NCBI GenBank assembly: GCA_030673965.1
Contig: JAUTCN010000002.1
Coordinates: 1 to 64,000 of the forward strand
Source: Fusobacterium sp. JB019
GTDB lineage: Bacteria; Fusobacteriota; Fusobacteriia; Fusobacteriales; Fusobacteriaceae
Direction of reading: 5' to 3'
Length of the DNA: 64,000 nt
The notes below the pieces were generated by a model, which was given only the letters and a program-made list of their open reading frames with translations, was not told where the DNA came from and did not search any database. Shown in pieces: positions 9,105-18,040 of the stretch (positions are counted from its first letter, which is position 1; every line of letters begins with the position of its first letter). Position numbers and translations under genes: made by a program.

Positions 9105-9803
9105 ATGAGAAATTTAGAAGAGAGTTTAAAGGGATTGAATGAACATTATTTAGAGATGTTGAAAAATTTAAATAGAATGTTAGATGTGAATATTGAAATG
9201 GTGGAAGAGGGAAGTAATATCAGTAGTTTATATGGAGAATGTCTTGTTATTGAAGATATAATAAATGCTTTTGAAGTTAACTTAAAAGAAAATTCAATAA
9301 TAGCCATAGCTAGATTTCAACCTGCAGCTAAAAATTTAAGAGAACTTGTGATGCTTATAGATGGTGGAAGATTAGTTGAAAGAATGGGAGATATTTTAAA
9401 GAAAAATATCAAGATATTAAAGGAAATTAATGAAGAGTCTCCAGAGTTAGCTAAAATTTTAAATAAAAGGTTGCTTTCCTATATAAAACAAATTAAAGAT
9501 GTTTATGAAGTATATATTTCTTCTTTTATAAACGGTCAAGAATCTCTTTTGTATGAATTGATAGTTTCTGATGAAAAGATAAATCAAGAGGCAAATAGGA
9601 TAATTCTAGAAATGGAAGAATGTATGAAAGAAGATGATGAAAAAATTCATCATTTAGTAAAAGGAATAATACTTACTAAAAAATATGAAAGATTTGCAGA
9701 TCATATTATTCATTTGGTTGTGGATTTAGTCTATATTTTAAAGGGAGAGAATTTAAGGAAAAAAGAATTATTAGAAAATGAAGTTTTTGATGTCAGTAGA
9801 TAA
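9105..9803 (+). CDS. phoU: Phosphate signalling protein PhoU
   Basis: The 232-residue all-helical protein belongs to the PhoU family and links Pst transport to PhoR signalling as a negative regulator. A start at 9084 is open, but the ATG at 9105 follows TTAGGAGG with four-base spacing, so I use 9105. The sequence has two related three-helix halves with conserved acidic residues, as expected for metal-binding PhoU. It is last in the operon. Confidence 0.9.
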   Translation: MRNLEESLKGLNEHYLEMLKNLNRMLDVNIEMVEEGSNISSLYGECLVIEDIINAFEVNLKENSIIAIARFQPAAKNLRELVMLIDGGRLVERMGDILKKNIKILKEINEESPELAKILNKRLLSYIKQIKDVYEVYISSFINGQESLLYELIVSDEKINQEANRIILEMEECMKEDDEKIHHLVKGIILTKKYERFADHIIHLVVDLVYILKGENLRKKELLENEVFDVSR

Positions 9804-9807
9804 TAAT

Positions 9808-9837
9808 AAAACCAGGGGTGTCTAACACTCCTGGTTT
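9808..9837 (+). terminator. Terminator after phoU
   Basis: A stem beginning AAACCAGGGGTGT pairs with ACACTCCTGGTTT (one G-T pair) and is followed by a T-rich stretch. It separates phoU from the convergent encapsulin gene. Confidence 0.85.
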
Positions 9838-9861
9838 GTTATTAAAGTAATAAAACTATGA

Positions 9862-10635
9862 TTATTCTAAAATTATAAATAATTCTTTATCTAGTATTCT
9901 AAAAACAAAACTTTCAGTTATAAATAAAGTAACTTCTCTGCTTGTGTGAGTTTGATAACCTATTGAAAAATCATTTCCTATGGATAATTCAAAGTTTTCA
10001 TTTTTATGAGGAATTAAAATAGTTTTTGGAGTAAATTTACTAACTATAACTTCTCCCTTTATAAGTTCTTTTATTCTTTTTATAAGAGGGATATGGCTAT
10101 CTATAGAATTTAATTTAATCCATGTGTCGTAATTAACAATTAAATCTAATTTATCAGAAATATATTTATCCTTTAAAATTATTACAGCTTTAGATATGCT
10201 TTCTAAAATTTCTTTAGGAGTTTCCCCTATCTTCATAGGAGGATTTTCACAAGAATTTATAAGTCCTTCCACATTATCTAATCCATTATAGATTAAATCT
10301 TCTTCAAATTTAGCAGCTTTAAATATAGCTTTATCAAGATTTGTTAAGTTGATGTTGTTATCACCTCTACTGATATTATCAAGTTCCCATCTATTTAAAG
10401 TAAAATTGAATCTAGTTTCAATTAAAGGTAAGACATCGTAAACTCCATATTCCATATCTTCTACTTTTTTTAAATTTATCTTTCCAGTTGGAATACTTTT
10501 TAAATCTCCTACATTTTTAATGGACATAACTTTTCTAGCAGAAATAATTTTCACTAAAATTTCTTTAGTTCTTTCATTTAAAACTTCCCAAGCTTCATTT
10601 GATATTGGAGCCATGTTTTTATTTAGATTATTCAT
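9862..10635 (-). CDS. Encapsulin shell protein (HK97-fold nanocompartment)
   Basis: The 257-residue protein matches family 1 encapsulins, which share the HK97 phage capsid fold and self-assemble into protein cages. Visible family landmarks are MAPISNEAWEVLNERTKEIL, a central YDVLPLIETRFNFTL, and AKFEEDLIYNGLDNVEGL. It is downstream of the ferritin-like cargo gene by 12 bases on the same strand, the usual cargo-shell arrangement. The role is inferred to be iron storage and protection from oxidative iron chemistry. No tail, portal or terminase genes are nearby, so it is not a prophage remnant. Confidence 0.9.
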   Translation of the reverse strand: MNNLNKNMAPISNEAWEVLNERTKEILVKIISARKVMSIKNVGDLKSIPTGKINLKKVEDMEYGVYDVLPLIETRFNFTLNRWELDNISRGDNNINLTNLDKAIFKAAKFEEDLIYNGLDNVEGLINSCENPPMKIGETPKEILESISKAVIILKDKYISDKLDLIVNYDTWIKLNSIDSHIPLIKRIKELIKGEVIVSKFTPKTILIPHKNENFELSIGNDFSIGYQTHTSREVTLFITESFVFRILDKELFIILE

Positions 10636-10647
10636 AAATACTCTCCT

Positions 10648-10986
10648 TTACTTTAAAAAAATATCATCAGAATCATCTTTTTCTTCTGTAATATTTTTAT
10701 CGGTATTTTCTTCTAAATCTAAAAGAGATCCTTCAGTAAATAAATAGTCTGCAGATTCCTTTGCAAATGCAGGCATATTTCTTCTTAACCATTCAAAAAG
10801 CATTACAGCATGTTCTGTCTCCTCATCTCTATTATGTTCTAAAATAGCTTTTAATTCAGGATCTTCACATACATCAGCTCTTTGATTGTACCAATCAATA
10901 GCTTCAACTTCTTCTTTTAAGCTGTTAAGAGCTCTGCTTTGATCTTTAACTTTAGCGCTCAAATTAGCTTCATGATATTGTGACAT
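10648..10986 (-). CDS. Encapsulated ferritin-like protein (EncFtn)
   Basis: The 112-residue protein has two helices that dimerise to form the ferroxidase centre in this family. E25, E26, E28, Y33, E56 and H59 line up, at a constant offset, with the iron ligands of characterised EncFtn proteins (EEVEAIDWY and DEETEH). The acidic C-terminal tail ending SDDIFLK is likely the cargo-loading peptide that docks inside the encapsulin shell; this is inferred from position. It is first of a two-gene operon with encapsulin and has an AGGAGG ribosome site. Confidence 0.9.
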   Translation of the reverse strand: MSQYHEANLSAKVKDQSRALNSLKEEVEAIDWYNQRADVCEDPELKAILEHNRDEETEHAVMLFEWLRRNMPAFAKESADYLFTEGSLLDLEENTDKNITEEKDDSDDIFLK

Positions 10987-11029
10987 ATTTATCTACCTCC
11001 TTGTTAATAAATAACTAGTATCTACTTTA

Positions 11030-11058
11030 AATATACGACTAAAATCTTTTAATGTCAA
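11030..11058 (-). promoter_or_regulatory. Promoter of the encapsulin operon
   Basis: On the minus strand a perfect TTGACA is followed after 17 bases by TATATT, about 45 bases upstream of the ferritin gene. It is a strong vegetative promoter by sequence. Confidence 0.7.
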
Positions 11059-11064
11059 CCCTTA

Positions 11065-12390
11065 TCAGCTTAATTTATAACTCTTTATATTTGTAAATCT
11101 TTTTATAAATGGCATGCTAGCTAGGCTAGTTGCAAAATCTGCAAAGGGAAGATTTAACCAAACACCATCAAGACTTAAAATATCAGGGAAAAACATAAAT
11201 GCAACACATCCAAATCCAAAACTTCTAGCTACTGAAAGTACAACTGATATAAGTGGTTGATTGATAGCTTGAAGGTAAGCTATGTTGACACAATTAAATC
11301 CAAGAAAAGATATTGCCACTGAATATAATATGAAACCTCTAGTGCATGCTGCTATCATTTCAGGATCCTTTGTGAAAATTCTAATTATATTATCAGAAAA
11401 AGTAAAAACACTGACTAAAGATATAACTGAAATAATAAAAGTAAATTTATGTGCAATTTTAAAAGATTCCTTTATTTTATCTAATTTTTGTTTTCCGTAA
11501 TTATAACTAATAATTGGCTGACCTGCTTGAGCTAAACCTAAGAATAACATTCTATAAAACATAAAAGCGTAGGCCACAATACTATAGGCTGCAGCAGCAA
11601 AAACACCACCTATTCTCATAAATTCGATATTTAATAAAATAGAAATAACTCCAACTGAAAATTCCAACATAAAAGAAGGAAAACCAATTAAAATTATTGA
11701 GAAAATTAAATTAAAATCTATTTTTTTAAATTCTATTTTAAAAGTAGAATTAATAAAATGAGTGAAAAGATAAAGAGCTGAGACAATTTGACTTATTGCT
11801 GTAGCAGTAGCTCCCCCTTCAATACCCATATTAAATTTGAAAATAAAAATATAGTCTAAGATTATATTTGTAATTGCTCCAATTATAGTTGAAGTCATAG
11901 CTTTTTTAGGATTACCGTCATTTCTAACCACTGCATTTAGTGAAGAAGATAGCATCAGGAAAAAAGCTGCTGTTGTACAAGGATATAAATACCCTTTAAT
12001 TAAAGGGAGAATTTCATCATTTCCTCCTAAAAAATAAATTAATGGATTTGTGAATTTAAATACTAAAAGAGCAATTAGTAAATAAATAACTAAATTCAAA
12101 AAAATAATATGAGTGAAGCATTTGTTTTGGTATTTAATATCTCCTTTTTTAAAAGCAATTAAAGTAGCTCCACCTATCCCAAGCATAAAACTAACAGAGG
12201 TTCCTAAAGTTAAGACAGGATATCCGATGTTAACCGCTGCCATAGCAGTACTTCCAACTCCTCTAGCGATAAAAATTCCATCTATAATAGTGTATAGTGA
12301 AATCACCAACATACTTACTATAGAAGGGATAGCAAATTTAATAAAAAGAGAAAAAATAGAGTCTCTCTCTAAATCAATTTTTGTAGTCAT
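11065..12390 (-). CDS. MATE family efflux transporter
   Basis: The 441-residue membrane protein has about twelve hydrophobic segments and the duplicated MATE fold. IPSIVSMLVISLYTIIDGIFIARGVG near the N terminus and GQPIISYNYGKQK in the second half are typical of MepA/NorM-like pumps. A TTG at 12411 would add seven residues; ATG at 12390 fits an AAAGGA site better. A tiny ATG-GAT-GCA-AAA-TGA frame overlaps that ATG as ATGA and could couple translation. The substrate is unknown. Confidence 0.85.
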   Translation of the reverse strand: MTTKIDLERDSIFSLFIKFAIPSIVSMLVISLYTIIDGIFIARGVGSTAMAAVNIGYPVLTLGTSVSFMLGIGGATLIAFKKGDIKYQNKCFTHIIFLNLVIYLLIALLVFKFTNPLIYFLGGNDEILPLIKGYLYPCTTAAFFLMLSSSLNAVVRNDGNPKKAMTSTIIGAITNIILDYIFIFKFNMGIEGGATATAISQIVSALYLFTHFINSTFKIEFKKIDFNLIFSIILIGFPSFMLEFSVGVISILLNIEFMRIGGVFAAAAYSIVAYAFMFYRMLFLGLAQAGQPIISYNYGKQKLDKIKESFKIAHKFTFIISVISLVSVFTFSDNIIRIFTKDPEMIAACTRGFILYSVAISFLGFNCVNIAYLQAINQPLISVVLSVARSFGFGCVAFMFFPDILSLDGVWLNLPFADFATSLASMPFIKRFTNIKSYKLS

Positions 12391-12739
12391 TTTGCATCCA
12401 TTTCCTTTCAAATTAATTACTAGCTAGATAATATTACATCAAAAAAAATTTTTTGCAATAGTTTTTTTATAATTTTTTTAATATCTTTTATAAAGCTTTG
12501 AAAAATAAAAGATTATAAATGGATTTAAAAATAGAAATTTCATTTTTAGAAAAAAAGATTTTTAAAATGAACATAAAATTAGAAATTATAATAATTGTGT
12601 AAAAAAAACAGGGATTTAAACAAAAATTTAAACAAAAATAATTAAACAAATAAATAAAACAAAAAAAGGTTGCAATTTACATATTACTTGTGTTAATATG
12701 TACAAAATTAAATAATTTCAATGTGAGGGGATGGTTTAT
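12391..12739 (+). promoter_or_regulatory. AT-rich intergenic region with promoter for the TrpXYZ-type operon
   Basis: There is no convincing gene here. Near the right end TTGCAA and TAATAT are 18 bases apart (about 12671-12700), a plausible promoter. Short A-rich near-repeats (TTTAAACAAAAA variants) occupy about 12612-12660. I see no T-box, riboswitch or terminator motif. Confidence 0.4.
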
Positions 12740-13663
12740 ATGAAAAAAGTAATAATTTTAGTGATAGCAAGTTTGTTTATGTTTGGATGTGGAAAAAAAC
12801 AAGAGAAAATAAATATAGGAATAACTCAAATAATAGAGCATCCAGCTTTAGATGCGGCCACTGAAGGTTTTAAAGAAGCTTTAGCAGATGGAGGCTATAC
12901 AGAAGATAAAGTAAATATAGAAGTACAAAATGCTCAAGGAGATTTTGGAGTGGCTCAAACAATAGCTTCTTCATTTGTTCAAGATAAAAAAGATTTGATT
13001 TTAGCTGTATCAACACCATCAGCTCAATCAGTATTTAATGTTACAAAAGAGATTCCTCTTTTAATAACAGCAGTAACAGATCCAGTTGCAGTAGGTTTAG
13101 TTGGAGATAATATAACAGGAACAAGTGATATGGCTCCAATTGATAAACAAATTCAATTAATGAAAGCATTACTTCCAAATGCTAAGAGAATAGGTTTCTT
13201 GTATAATACAAGTGAAGAAAATTCAAGAGTGTTTTTAAAGAAGATGAAAGAAATAGCAGAGCCACAAGGATTTGAGATAGTGGAAAAGGGAGTTACTAAT
13301 ATAAATGAAGTTGGACAAGCAATAGATGTACTATTAGATGAAATAGATGTATTGTATACTCCAAGTGATAATGTTGTAACTGCATCTATGAGTTTAATAT
13401 CAAATAGAGCAGAAGGAAAAAATATTCCTGTGATAACATCTGACGGAGCACAATTTGAAGCAGGAGCTTTAGCAACAGAAGCAATTGACTTTAAAAAATT
13501 AGGATATCAAACAGGAAAAATGGCAGTAAGAGTATTAAATGGTGAGAAACCAAGTGACATGCCAATAGAAACTTTAAAGGATACTGAGCTAATGATAAAT
13601 GAAGAAATGGCTAAAAAATTTAACGTAATTATTCCAAAAGAACTAAAAAATAAATTAAATTAA
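12740..13663 (+). CDS. ABC transporter substrate-binding lipoprotein (TrpX-like), copy 1
   Basis: The 307-residue lipoprotein has signal peptide MKKVIILVIASLFMFGCG; C17 is the lipidation site. The mature part is a PF04392-type (ABC_sub_bind) periplasmic-binding fold: NIGITQIIEHPALDAATEGF, a conserved STPSAQSV, and NITGTSDMAP. An ATG at 12731 directly abuts GAGGGG, so the ATG at 12740 with nine-base spacing is preferred. It is followed by a close paralogue, a permease and an ATPase. Families of this type import tryptophan or other aromatic substrates; the substrate here is not determined. Confidence 0.88.
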   Translation: MKKVIILVIASLFMFGCGKKQEKINIGITQIIEHPALDAATEGFKEALADGGYTEDKVNIEVQNAQGDFGVAQTIASSFVQDKKDLILAVSTPSAQSVFNVTKEIPLLITAVTDPVAVGLVGDNITGTSDMAPIDKQIQLMKALLPNAKRIGFLYNTSEENSRVFLKKMKEIAEPQGFEIVEKGVTNINEVGQAIDVLLDEIDVLYTPSDNVVTASMSLISNRAEGKNIPVITSDGAQFEAGALATEAIDFKKLGYQTGKMAVRVLNGEKPSDMPIETLKDTELMINEEMAKKFNVIIPKELKNKLN

Positions 13664-13842
13664 TGATATATACGAACAAGAAAATAGAAATTTTTAAAAA
13701 AAATTCATTGAAAATAAAGGCTTTATGAAAAAAAATCCTTGAAATAGAGAACAAAAGAATAAAAAAATTGTTATCTATAAATAAATACTTAATAGTGATA
13801 TCATTATCTCATATAAAAACAAATCTTTAGGAGATGATGAAT

Positions 13843-14805
13843 ATGAAAATAATTAAGAAAAATATAAAAAAGATAGGAATGACTTTACTAGGTTTAATGT
13901 TTTTAGTTGGATGTGGAAAGGAAAAAGCTAAAGAAACTAAAAAGATAAATATAGGAATAACACAAATAATAGAACATGCAGCTTTAGATGCTGTTGCTGA
14001 AGGTTTTAAAGAAGCTTTAGCAGATGGAGGATATACAGCAGATAAAGTAAATATAGAAATGCAAAATGCTCAAGGGGATTTTGGAGTAGCTCAAACAATA
14101 GCTTCTTCATATGTACAAGATAAAAAAGATTTAGTCTTAGCAATATCTACTCCTTCAGCTCAAGCAATGTATAATGCTACAAAGGAGATACCAGTATTAA
14201 TTTCAGCAGTAACTTCTCCAGAAGCTGTAGGATTAACAGGAGATAATATAACAGGAACAAGTGATATGGCTCCAGTTGATAAACAAGTTCAATTAATGAA
14301 AAAATTATTACCAGAATCAAAAACAATAGGAGTTGTTTATAATACAAGTGAAGAAAATTCTCAAGTTTTAGTTAAAAAGTTAAAAATTGAAGGTGAAAAA
14401 TATGGTTATAAAGTTATAGAAAAGGGTATAACTAATATAAATGAAATTGGACAAGCTTTAGATGTTTTACTAAAGGATATAGATGTACTTTATACACCAA
14501 CAGATAATTTAGTTGTTGCAGCAACACCTTTAGTATTAGCTAAAGCAAATGAAGAAAATGTTCCAGTTATAGGTTGCATAAAAGACCAAGTTGAAAAAGG
14601 AGCATTAGCAACAGAAACATTAGATTATAAACAATTAGGTTATCAAACAGGAGAGATAGCAATAAGAGTATTAAATGGAGAAGATCCTAAAGATATTCCA
14701 GTTGAAACACAAAAAGATACGAAATTATTAATAAACAAAGAAGCAGTAAGTAGATTAAATATTAATTTACCACAAGAACTTAAAGATAGAGCAGAAATGA
14801 TGTAA
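13843..14805 (+). CDS. ABC transporter substrate-binding lipoprotein (TrpX-like), copy 2
   Basis: This is a tandem paralogue of the preceding gene with long identical stretches (EGFKEALADGGYT, NAQGDFGVAQTIASS, GDNITGTSDMAP). Signal peptide lipobox LVGC gives C24. Three possible starts are clustered (13834, 13837, 13843); the last has eight-base spacing to TAGGAG. The duplicates differ around the binding cleft (STPSAQSVFNV versus STPSAQAMYNA; TSDGAQFEAG versus IGCIKDQVEKG), so they may bind different ligands for the shared permease. Confidence 0.88.
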   Translation: MKIIKKNIKKIGMTLLGLMFLVGCGKEKAKETKKINIGITQIIEHAALDAVAEGFKEALADGGYTADKVNIEMQNAQGDFGVAQTIASSYVQDKKDLVLAISTPSAQAMYNATKEIPVLISAVTSPEAVGLTGDNITGTSDMAPVDKQVQLMKKLLPESKTIGVVYNTSEENSQVLVKKLKIEGEKYGYKVIEKGITNINEIGQALDVLLKDIDVLYTPTDNLVVAATPLVLAKANEENVPVIGCIKDQVEKGALATETLDYKQLGYQTGEIAIRVLNGEDPKDIPVETQKDTKLLINKEAVSRLNINLPQELKDRAEMM

Positions 14806-14824
14806 AGGTAAAGGGGGAAAAGGG

Positions 14825-15673
14825 ATGTTAGTTGGTACTTTAGAACAGAGTTTGATATTTGCAATAATGGTTATGGGGGTATATATATCTTTTAGGATAT
14901 TAGACTTTCCTGATATGACAGTTGACGGAAGTTTTCCCCTAGGTGCATCAATAGTTGCTAGTTGTCTAGTAAAAGGAGTTAATCCAGTTTTAGCTTTAAT
15001 TTTAGCTGTAATTGGTGGTAGTATAGCAGGATTTATAACAGGGTATATAAATGTTAAATATAAAATAGCAAATTTACTTGCAGGAATAATTGTAATGACA
15101 GGACTATACAGTATTAATATAAAAATAATGGGAAGATCAAACATTTCATTATTCACAGTAAATCATTTGTTTACTTTAAATATTAATAAATTATTATTAA
15201 TTGGAATCATAGTTGTTCTTTGTAAATTAGCTTTAGATTTCCTATTTAAAACAAAATTTGGTTTCATACTAAAAGCTTTGGGAGATAATGAAACTTTAGT
15301 TGAAACTTTGGGAGTGAATAAAAACAAATTAAAAATATATGGACTAGTTATTTCCAATGGAATAGTTGCTTTGTCAGGTGGATTATATGCACAGTATCAA
15401 GGCTTTGCAGATGTTGGAATGGGAACTGGAACAATCGTAACAGGACTAGCTTCTATAATAATAGGAGAAACGATTATAAAAAATAGAAGAAAGTTTGCTT
15501 TAACAACTACTGTTATAGTAGGAACTATTATTTATAAGATTATAATAACTTTAGCTTTAAAGATTGGATTCAATGCAAGTGATTTAAAATTAATATCAGC
15601 TATTATAGTAGTTGTTATCTTAGCTTTAAAGAATAATAAAGTATTGAAAAAAGGGGGGATTAAAAATGCTTAA
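14825..15673 (+). CDS. ABC transporter permease (TrpY-like)
   Basis: The 282-residue membrane protein has about eight hydrophobic segments of the branched-chain/ribose permease superfamily (COG4120 type). N-terminal FRILDFPDMTVDGSFPLGA is characteristic. AAGGGGG precedes the start, and the end overlaps the ATPase gene by eight bases. Confidence 0.88.
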   Translation: MLVGTLEQSLIFAIMVMGVYISFRILDFPDMTVDGSFPLGASIVASCLVKGVNPVLALILAVIGGSIAGFITGYINVKYKIANLLAGIIVMTGLYSINIKIMGRSNISLFTVNHLFTLNINKLLLIGIIVVLCKLALDFLFKTKFGFILKALGDNETLVETLGVNKNKLKIYGLVISNGIVALSGGLYAQYQGFADVGMGTGTIVTGLASIIIGETIIKNRRKFALTTTVIVGTIIYKIIITLALKIGFNASDLKLISAIIVVVILALKNNKVLKKGGIKNA

Positions 15674-16457
15674 ATTAAATTCTATAACAAAAACATTTAC
15701 ATCGGAGTTAGGGACTGAAAAGAAGGTTTTCAATAACTTAAATTTAGAAGTGAATAAAGGTGAATTTATAACAGTAATAGGAAGTAATGGAGCTGGAAAA
15801 TCAACTCTTTTAAATTTAATAATGGGTAGTATAGAGCCAGATCAAGGTAAGGTTTCTTTAGAAGAAAAAGATATTACAAATTTGAAATTCTATAAGAAAA
15901 ATACTTTCATATCTAAGGTTTATCAAGATCCTAAAGTGGGAACTGCACCATCTATGACTGTTTTTGAAAATCTTTCAATGGCAGATAATAAAGGAAAAAG
16001 ATTTAATTTCACTATGGGTTTAAATCATAAAAGAAAATCTATATATAAAAATCTTTTAAAAGAATTAGATTTAGGAATAGAAAATCAATTAGATACAGAA
16101 GTTGGGTTATTATCAGGAGGACAAAGACAGTGTTTAGCTCTATTAATGGTAACTTTAAATAAACCAAAATTATTACTTTTAGATGAGCATACAGCAGCTT
16201 TAGATCCAAAAACTTCTAAAATAATATTAGATAAAACTGATGAAATTGTTAGAAAAAATAATATAACAGCTATGATGATAACTCATAATTTGGAAGATGC
16301 AATTACTTATGGAGACAGACTGATAATGCTTCATGAGGGGAAAATAATTTTAAATGTTTCTGGAAAAGAGAAGAAAAATTTAACTACAGAAAAATTATTA
16401 GAAAAATTCCAAAATGCAAAGGGCCAAATAGATGACAAAAGTGTGTTTGCAGCATAA
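15666..16457 (+). CDS. ABC transporter ATPase (TrpZ-like)
   Basis: The 263-residue ATPase has Walker A GSNGAGKST, signature LSGGQRQ, Walker B LLLLDEHTAALDP and H-loop MITHN. It completes the importer with the two binding proteins and the permease and is followed by a terminator. Confidence 0.9.
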   Translation: MLKLNSITKTFTSELGTEKKVFNNLNLEVNKGEFITVIGSNGAGKSTLLNLIMGSIEPDQGKVSLEEKDITNLKFYKKNTFISKVYQDPKVGTAPSMTVFENLSMADNKGKRFNFTMGLNHKRKSIYKNLLKELDLGIENQLDTEVGLLSGGQRQCLALLMVTLNKPKLLLLDEHTAALDPKTSKIILDKTDEIVRKNNITAMMITHNLEDAITYGDRLIMLHEGKIILNVSGKEKKNLTTEKLLEKFQNAKGQIDDKSVFAA

Positions 16458-16480
16458 GTCTAATAAACAAAAAAAAATAT

Positions 16481-16510
16481 AAAGCAATCTTATGAAAATA
16501 AGGTTGCTTT
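16481..16510 (+). terminator. Terminator after the TrpXYZ-type operon
   Basis: AAAGCAATCTTA pairs with TAAGGTTGCTTT across a six-base loop and is followed by a T-run. Confidence 0.88.
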
Positions 16511-16632
16511 TTTTTGTTTTTAGAGAAAAATGATAAAAAAATGATAAAAATTTTATTAGGGTTAATAAAAAAATTATATAAGCTCAAGCTTTGGTAAATA
16601 AAGGCTTAGGCAGGGGTGAGTGATAAAAAAGC

Positions 16633-16684
16633 TATCACTAGTGATAAAAAAATTATTGACAAATCTGATAAAAAAAGGTATTCT
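16633..16684 (+). promoter_or_regulatory. Promoter with 14-bp palindromic operator for the YheO-type regulator
   Basis: TATCACTAGTGATA at 16633-16646 is a perfect palindrome. TTGACA at 16656-16661 and TATTCT at 16679-16684 are 17 bases apart. TGATAAAAA recurs five times between 16531 and 16675. The palindrome just upstream of -35 is a likely operator, perhaps autoregulatory. Confidence 0.65.
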
Positions 16685-16735
16685 TTTATTATGAAAGTTA
16701 CAAAAATCAACATAGAGTTAAAAAAGAGGTGAATT

Positions 16736-17398
16736 ATGTCTAAAGCGGAACAGATTTTAAACAAATATATGATTATAGGAGAATTCATTTCTAAATGTTT
16801 TGGAGAGAACGTTGAAGTTATCCTACATGATTTAAGAGATATTGATCACTCAGGTGTAAAAATATTTAATAATTACGTAAGTGGTAGAAGTGATGGTGCT
16901 CCAATGACTGAGTTTGGTCTTAATTTACTTGAAAGTGAAATATTTAAAAATGAAGATTTTGTTATGAATTATAAAGGTGTCACTGGAGGGAAAATTTTAA
17001 GATCATCAACTTTATTTATAAAGGATGATAAAGAGAATCTTTTAGGTATGCTTTGTGTGAATGTAGATATTACTAAATATCTTACAATGAGTAAAGAATT
17101 AAATGATTTAGCTTATTATGGAATAAAGAAAGAGGATATAGATAAGCCTACCATGGTTGCAGATTTTCCAAAATCAGTAAAAGAAATGATAAATGCTTCT
17201 CTTTCTAGTTATTTAACAAAAAATGGTTATGATTGGCAAAGACTTAATAAAGAAGAAAAATTAAATGTAATAAAAAAATTAAATAGTAAAGGAATATTTA
17301 ATTTAAGAGGTGGAATTTCAGAAGTTTCAGAATCTTTAAAAATTTCAGAACCTACAATATATAGATATTTAAATATTGTAAAAAAAATGGAAAGCTAA
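16736..17398 (+). CDS. YheO-type transcriptional regulator (PAS-like plus HTH)
   Basis: The 220-residue protein has an N-terminal YheO-like PAS domain (about 10-120; FGENVEVILHDL, KFINN-type core) and a C-terminal helix-turn-helix (about 175-218; GGISEVSESLKISEPTIYRYLNIVKK). The order matches the YheO/DauR family of small-molecule-responsive regulators. It stands alone after a palindromic operator and before the por operon. Either the ABC importer or the por genes could be its target; related half-sites (TAGTGATATCATTA) occur upstream of the second binding-protein gene near 13797. Confidence 0.82.
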   Translation: MSKAEQILNKYMIIGEFISKCFGENVEVILHDLRDIDHSGVKIFNNYVSGRSDGAPMTEFGLNLLESEIFKNEDFVMNYKGVTGGKILRSSTLFIKDDKENLLGMLCVNVDITKYLTMSKELNDLAYYGIKKEDIDKPTMVADFPKSVKEMINASLSSYLTKNGYDWQRLNKEEKLNVIKKLNSKGIFNLRGGISEVSESLKISEPTIYRYLNIVKKMES

Positions 17399-17463
17399 AA
17401 AATTTGTTAGGCTGCTGTGGTCTATAGAATTTATATAGAAAAGATAGTAAAGGAGACGAAAGG

Positions 17464-18039
17464 ATGAAAGACGTAGTAGAAATTAGATGGCATGGTAGAG
17501 GTGGACAAGGAGCAAAAACTGCATCACTTCTTTTAGCAGATTCTGCTTTTAGTACTGGTATGTATGTTCAAGGATTCCCTGAGTACGGTCCTGAAAGAAT
17601 GGGTGCGCCGATTACAGCGTATAACCGTATATCGAAAGAAAGAGTTAGAGTTCATTCTAACATTTACGAACCTGAGTTTGTAGTTGTAGTAGATGAAACT
17701 TTACTTTCTAGTGTTGATGTTACAAAAGGATTACAAGAAAAAGGAGCAATAGTAATTAATTCAGCTAAATCTCCTGAAGAAATTAAACCTTTATTAAAAG
17801 GATATAAAGGAAGAGTTTATACTTGCGATGCAAGAGAAATCTCTGAAGAATGTTTAGGAAAAAATTTCCCAAATACTCCAATGTTAGGTGCCATAGTAAA
17901 AGTTAGTGGTGTTATTGACGAGGCTCAATTTATAGAATCAATGGAAGATTCTTTTAAACACAAATTTGCAACTAAACCAGAAGTGCTTAAAGGAAATATG
18001 GAAGCTTTAGTACGTTCTATGAAAGAGGTGAAAGAATAG
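17464..18039 (+). CDS. porG: 2-oxoacid:ferredoxin oxidoreductase, gamma subunit
   Basis: The 191-residue protein is the gamma subunit (PorG/VorC type): IRWHGRGGQGAKTAS at the start and a GFPEYGPERMGAPI loop. It begins a four-gene operon encoding a four-subunit pyruvate or 2-ketoisovalerate synthase that decarboxylates 2-oxoacids to acyl-CoA and reduces ferredoxin. The substrate cannot be decided from sequence reading alone. The ribosome site AAAGGAGACGAAAGG is strong. Confidence 0.92.
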   Translation: MKDVVEIRWHGRGGQGAKTASLLLADSAFSTGMYVQGFPEYGPERMGAPITAYNRISKERVRVHSNIYEPEFVVVVDETLLSSVDVTKGLQEKGAIVINSAKSPEEIKPLLKGYKGRVYTCDAREISEECLGKNFPNTPMLGAIVKVSGVIDEAQFIESMEDSFKHKFATKPEVLKGNMEALVRSMKEVKE

Positions 18040-18040
18040 G

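Noticed and set aside
9862-10635. Encapsulin gene as a phage capsid remnant
   Set aside because: The sequence matches encapsulin landmarks, cargo is next to it, and no other phage genes are present.
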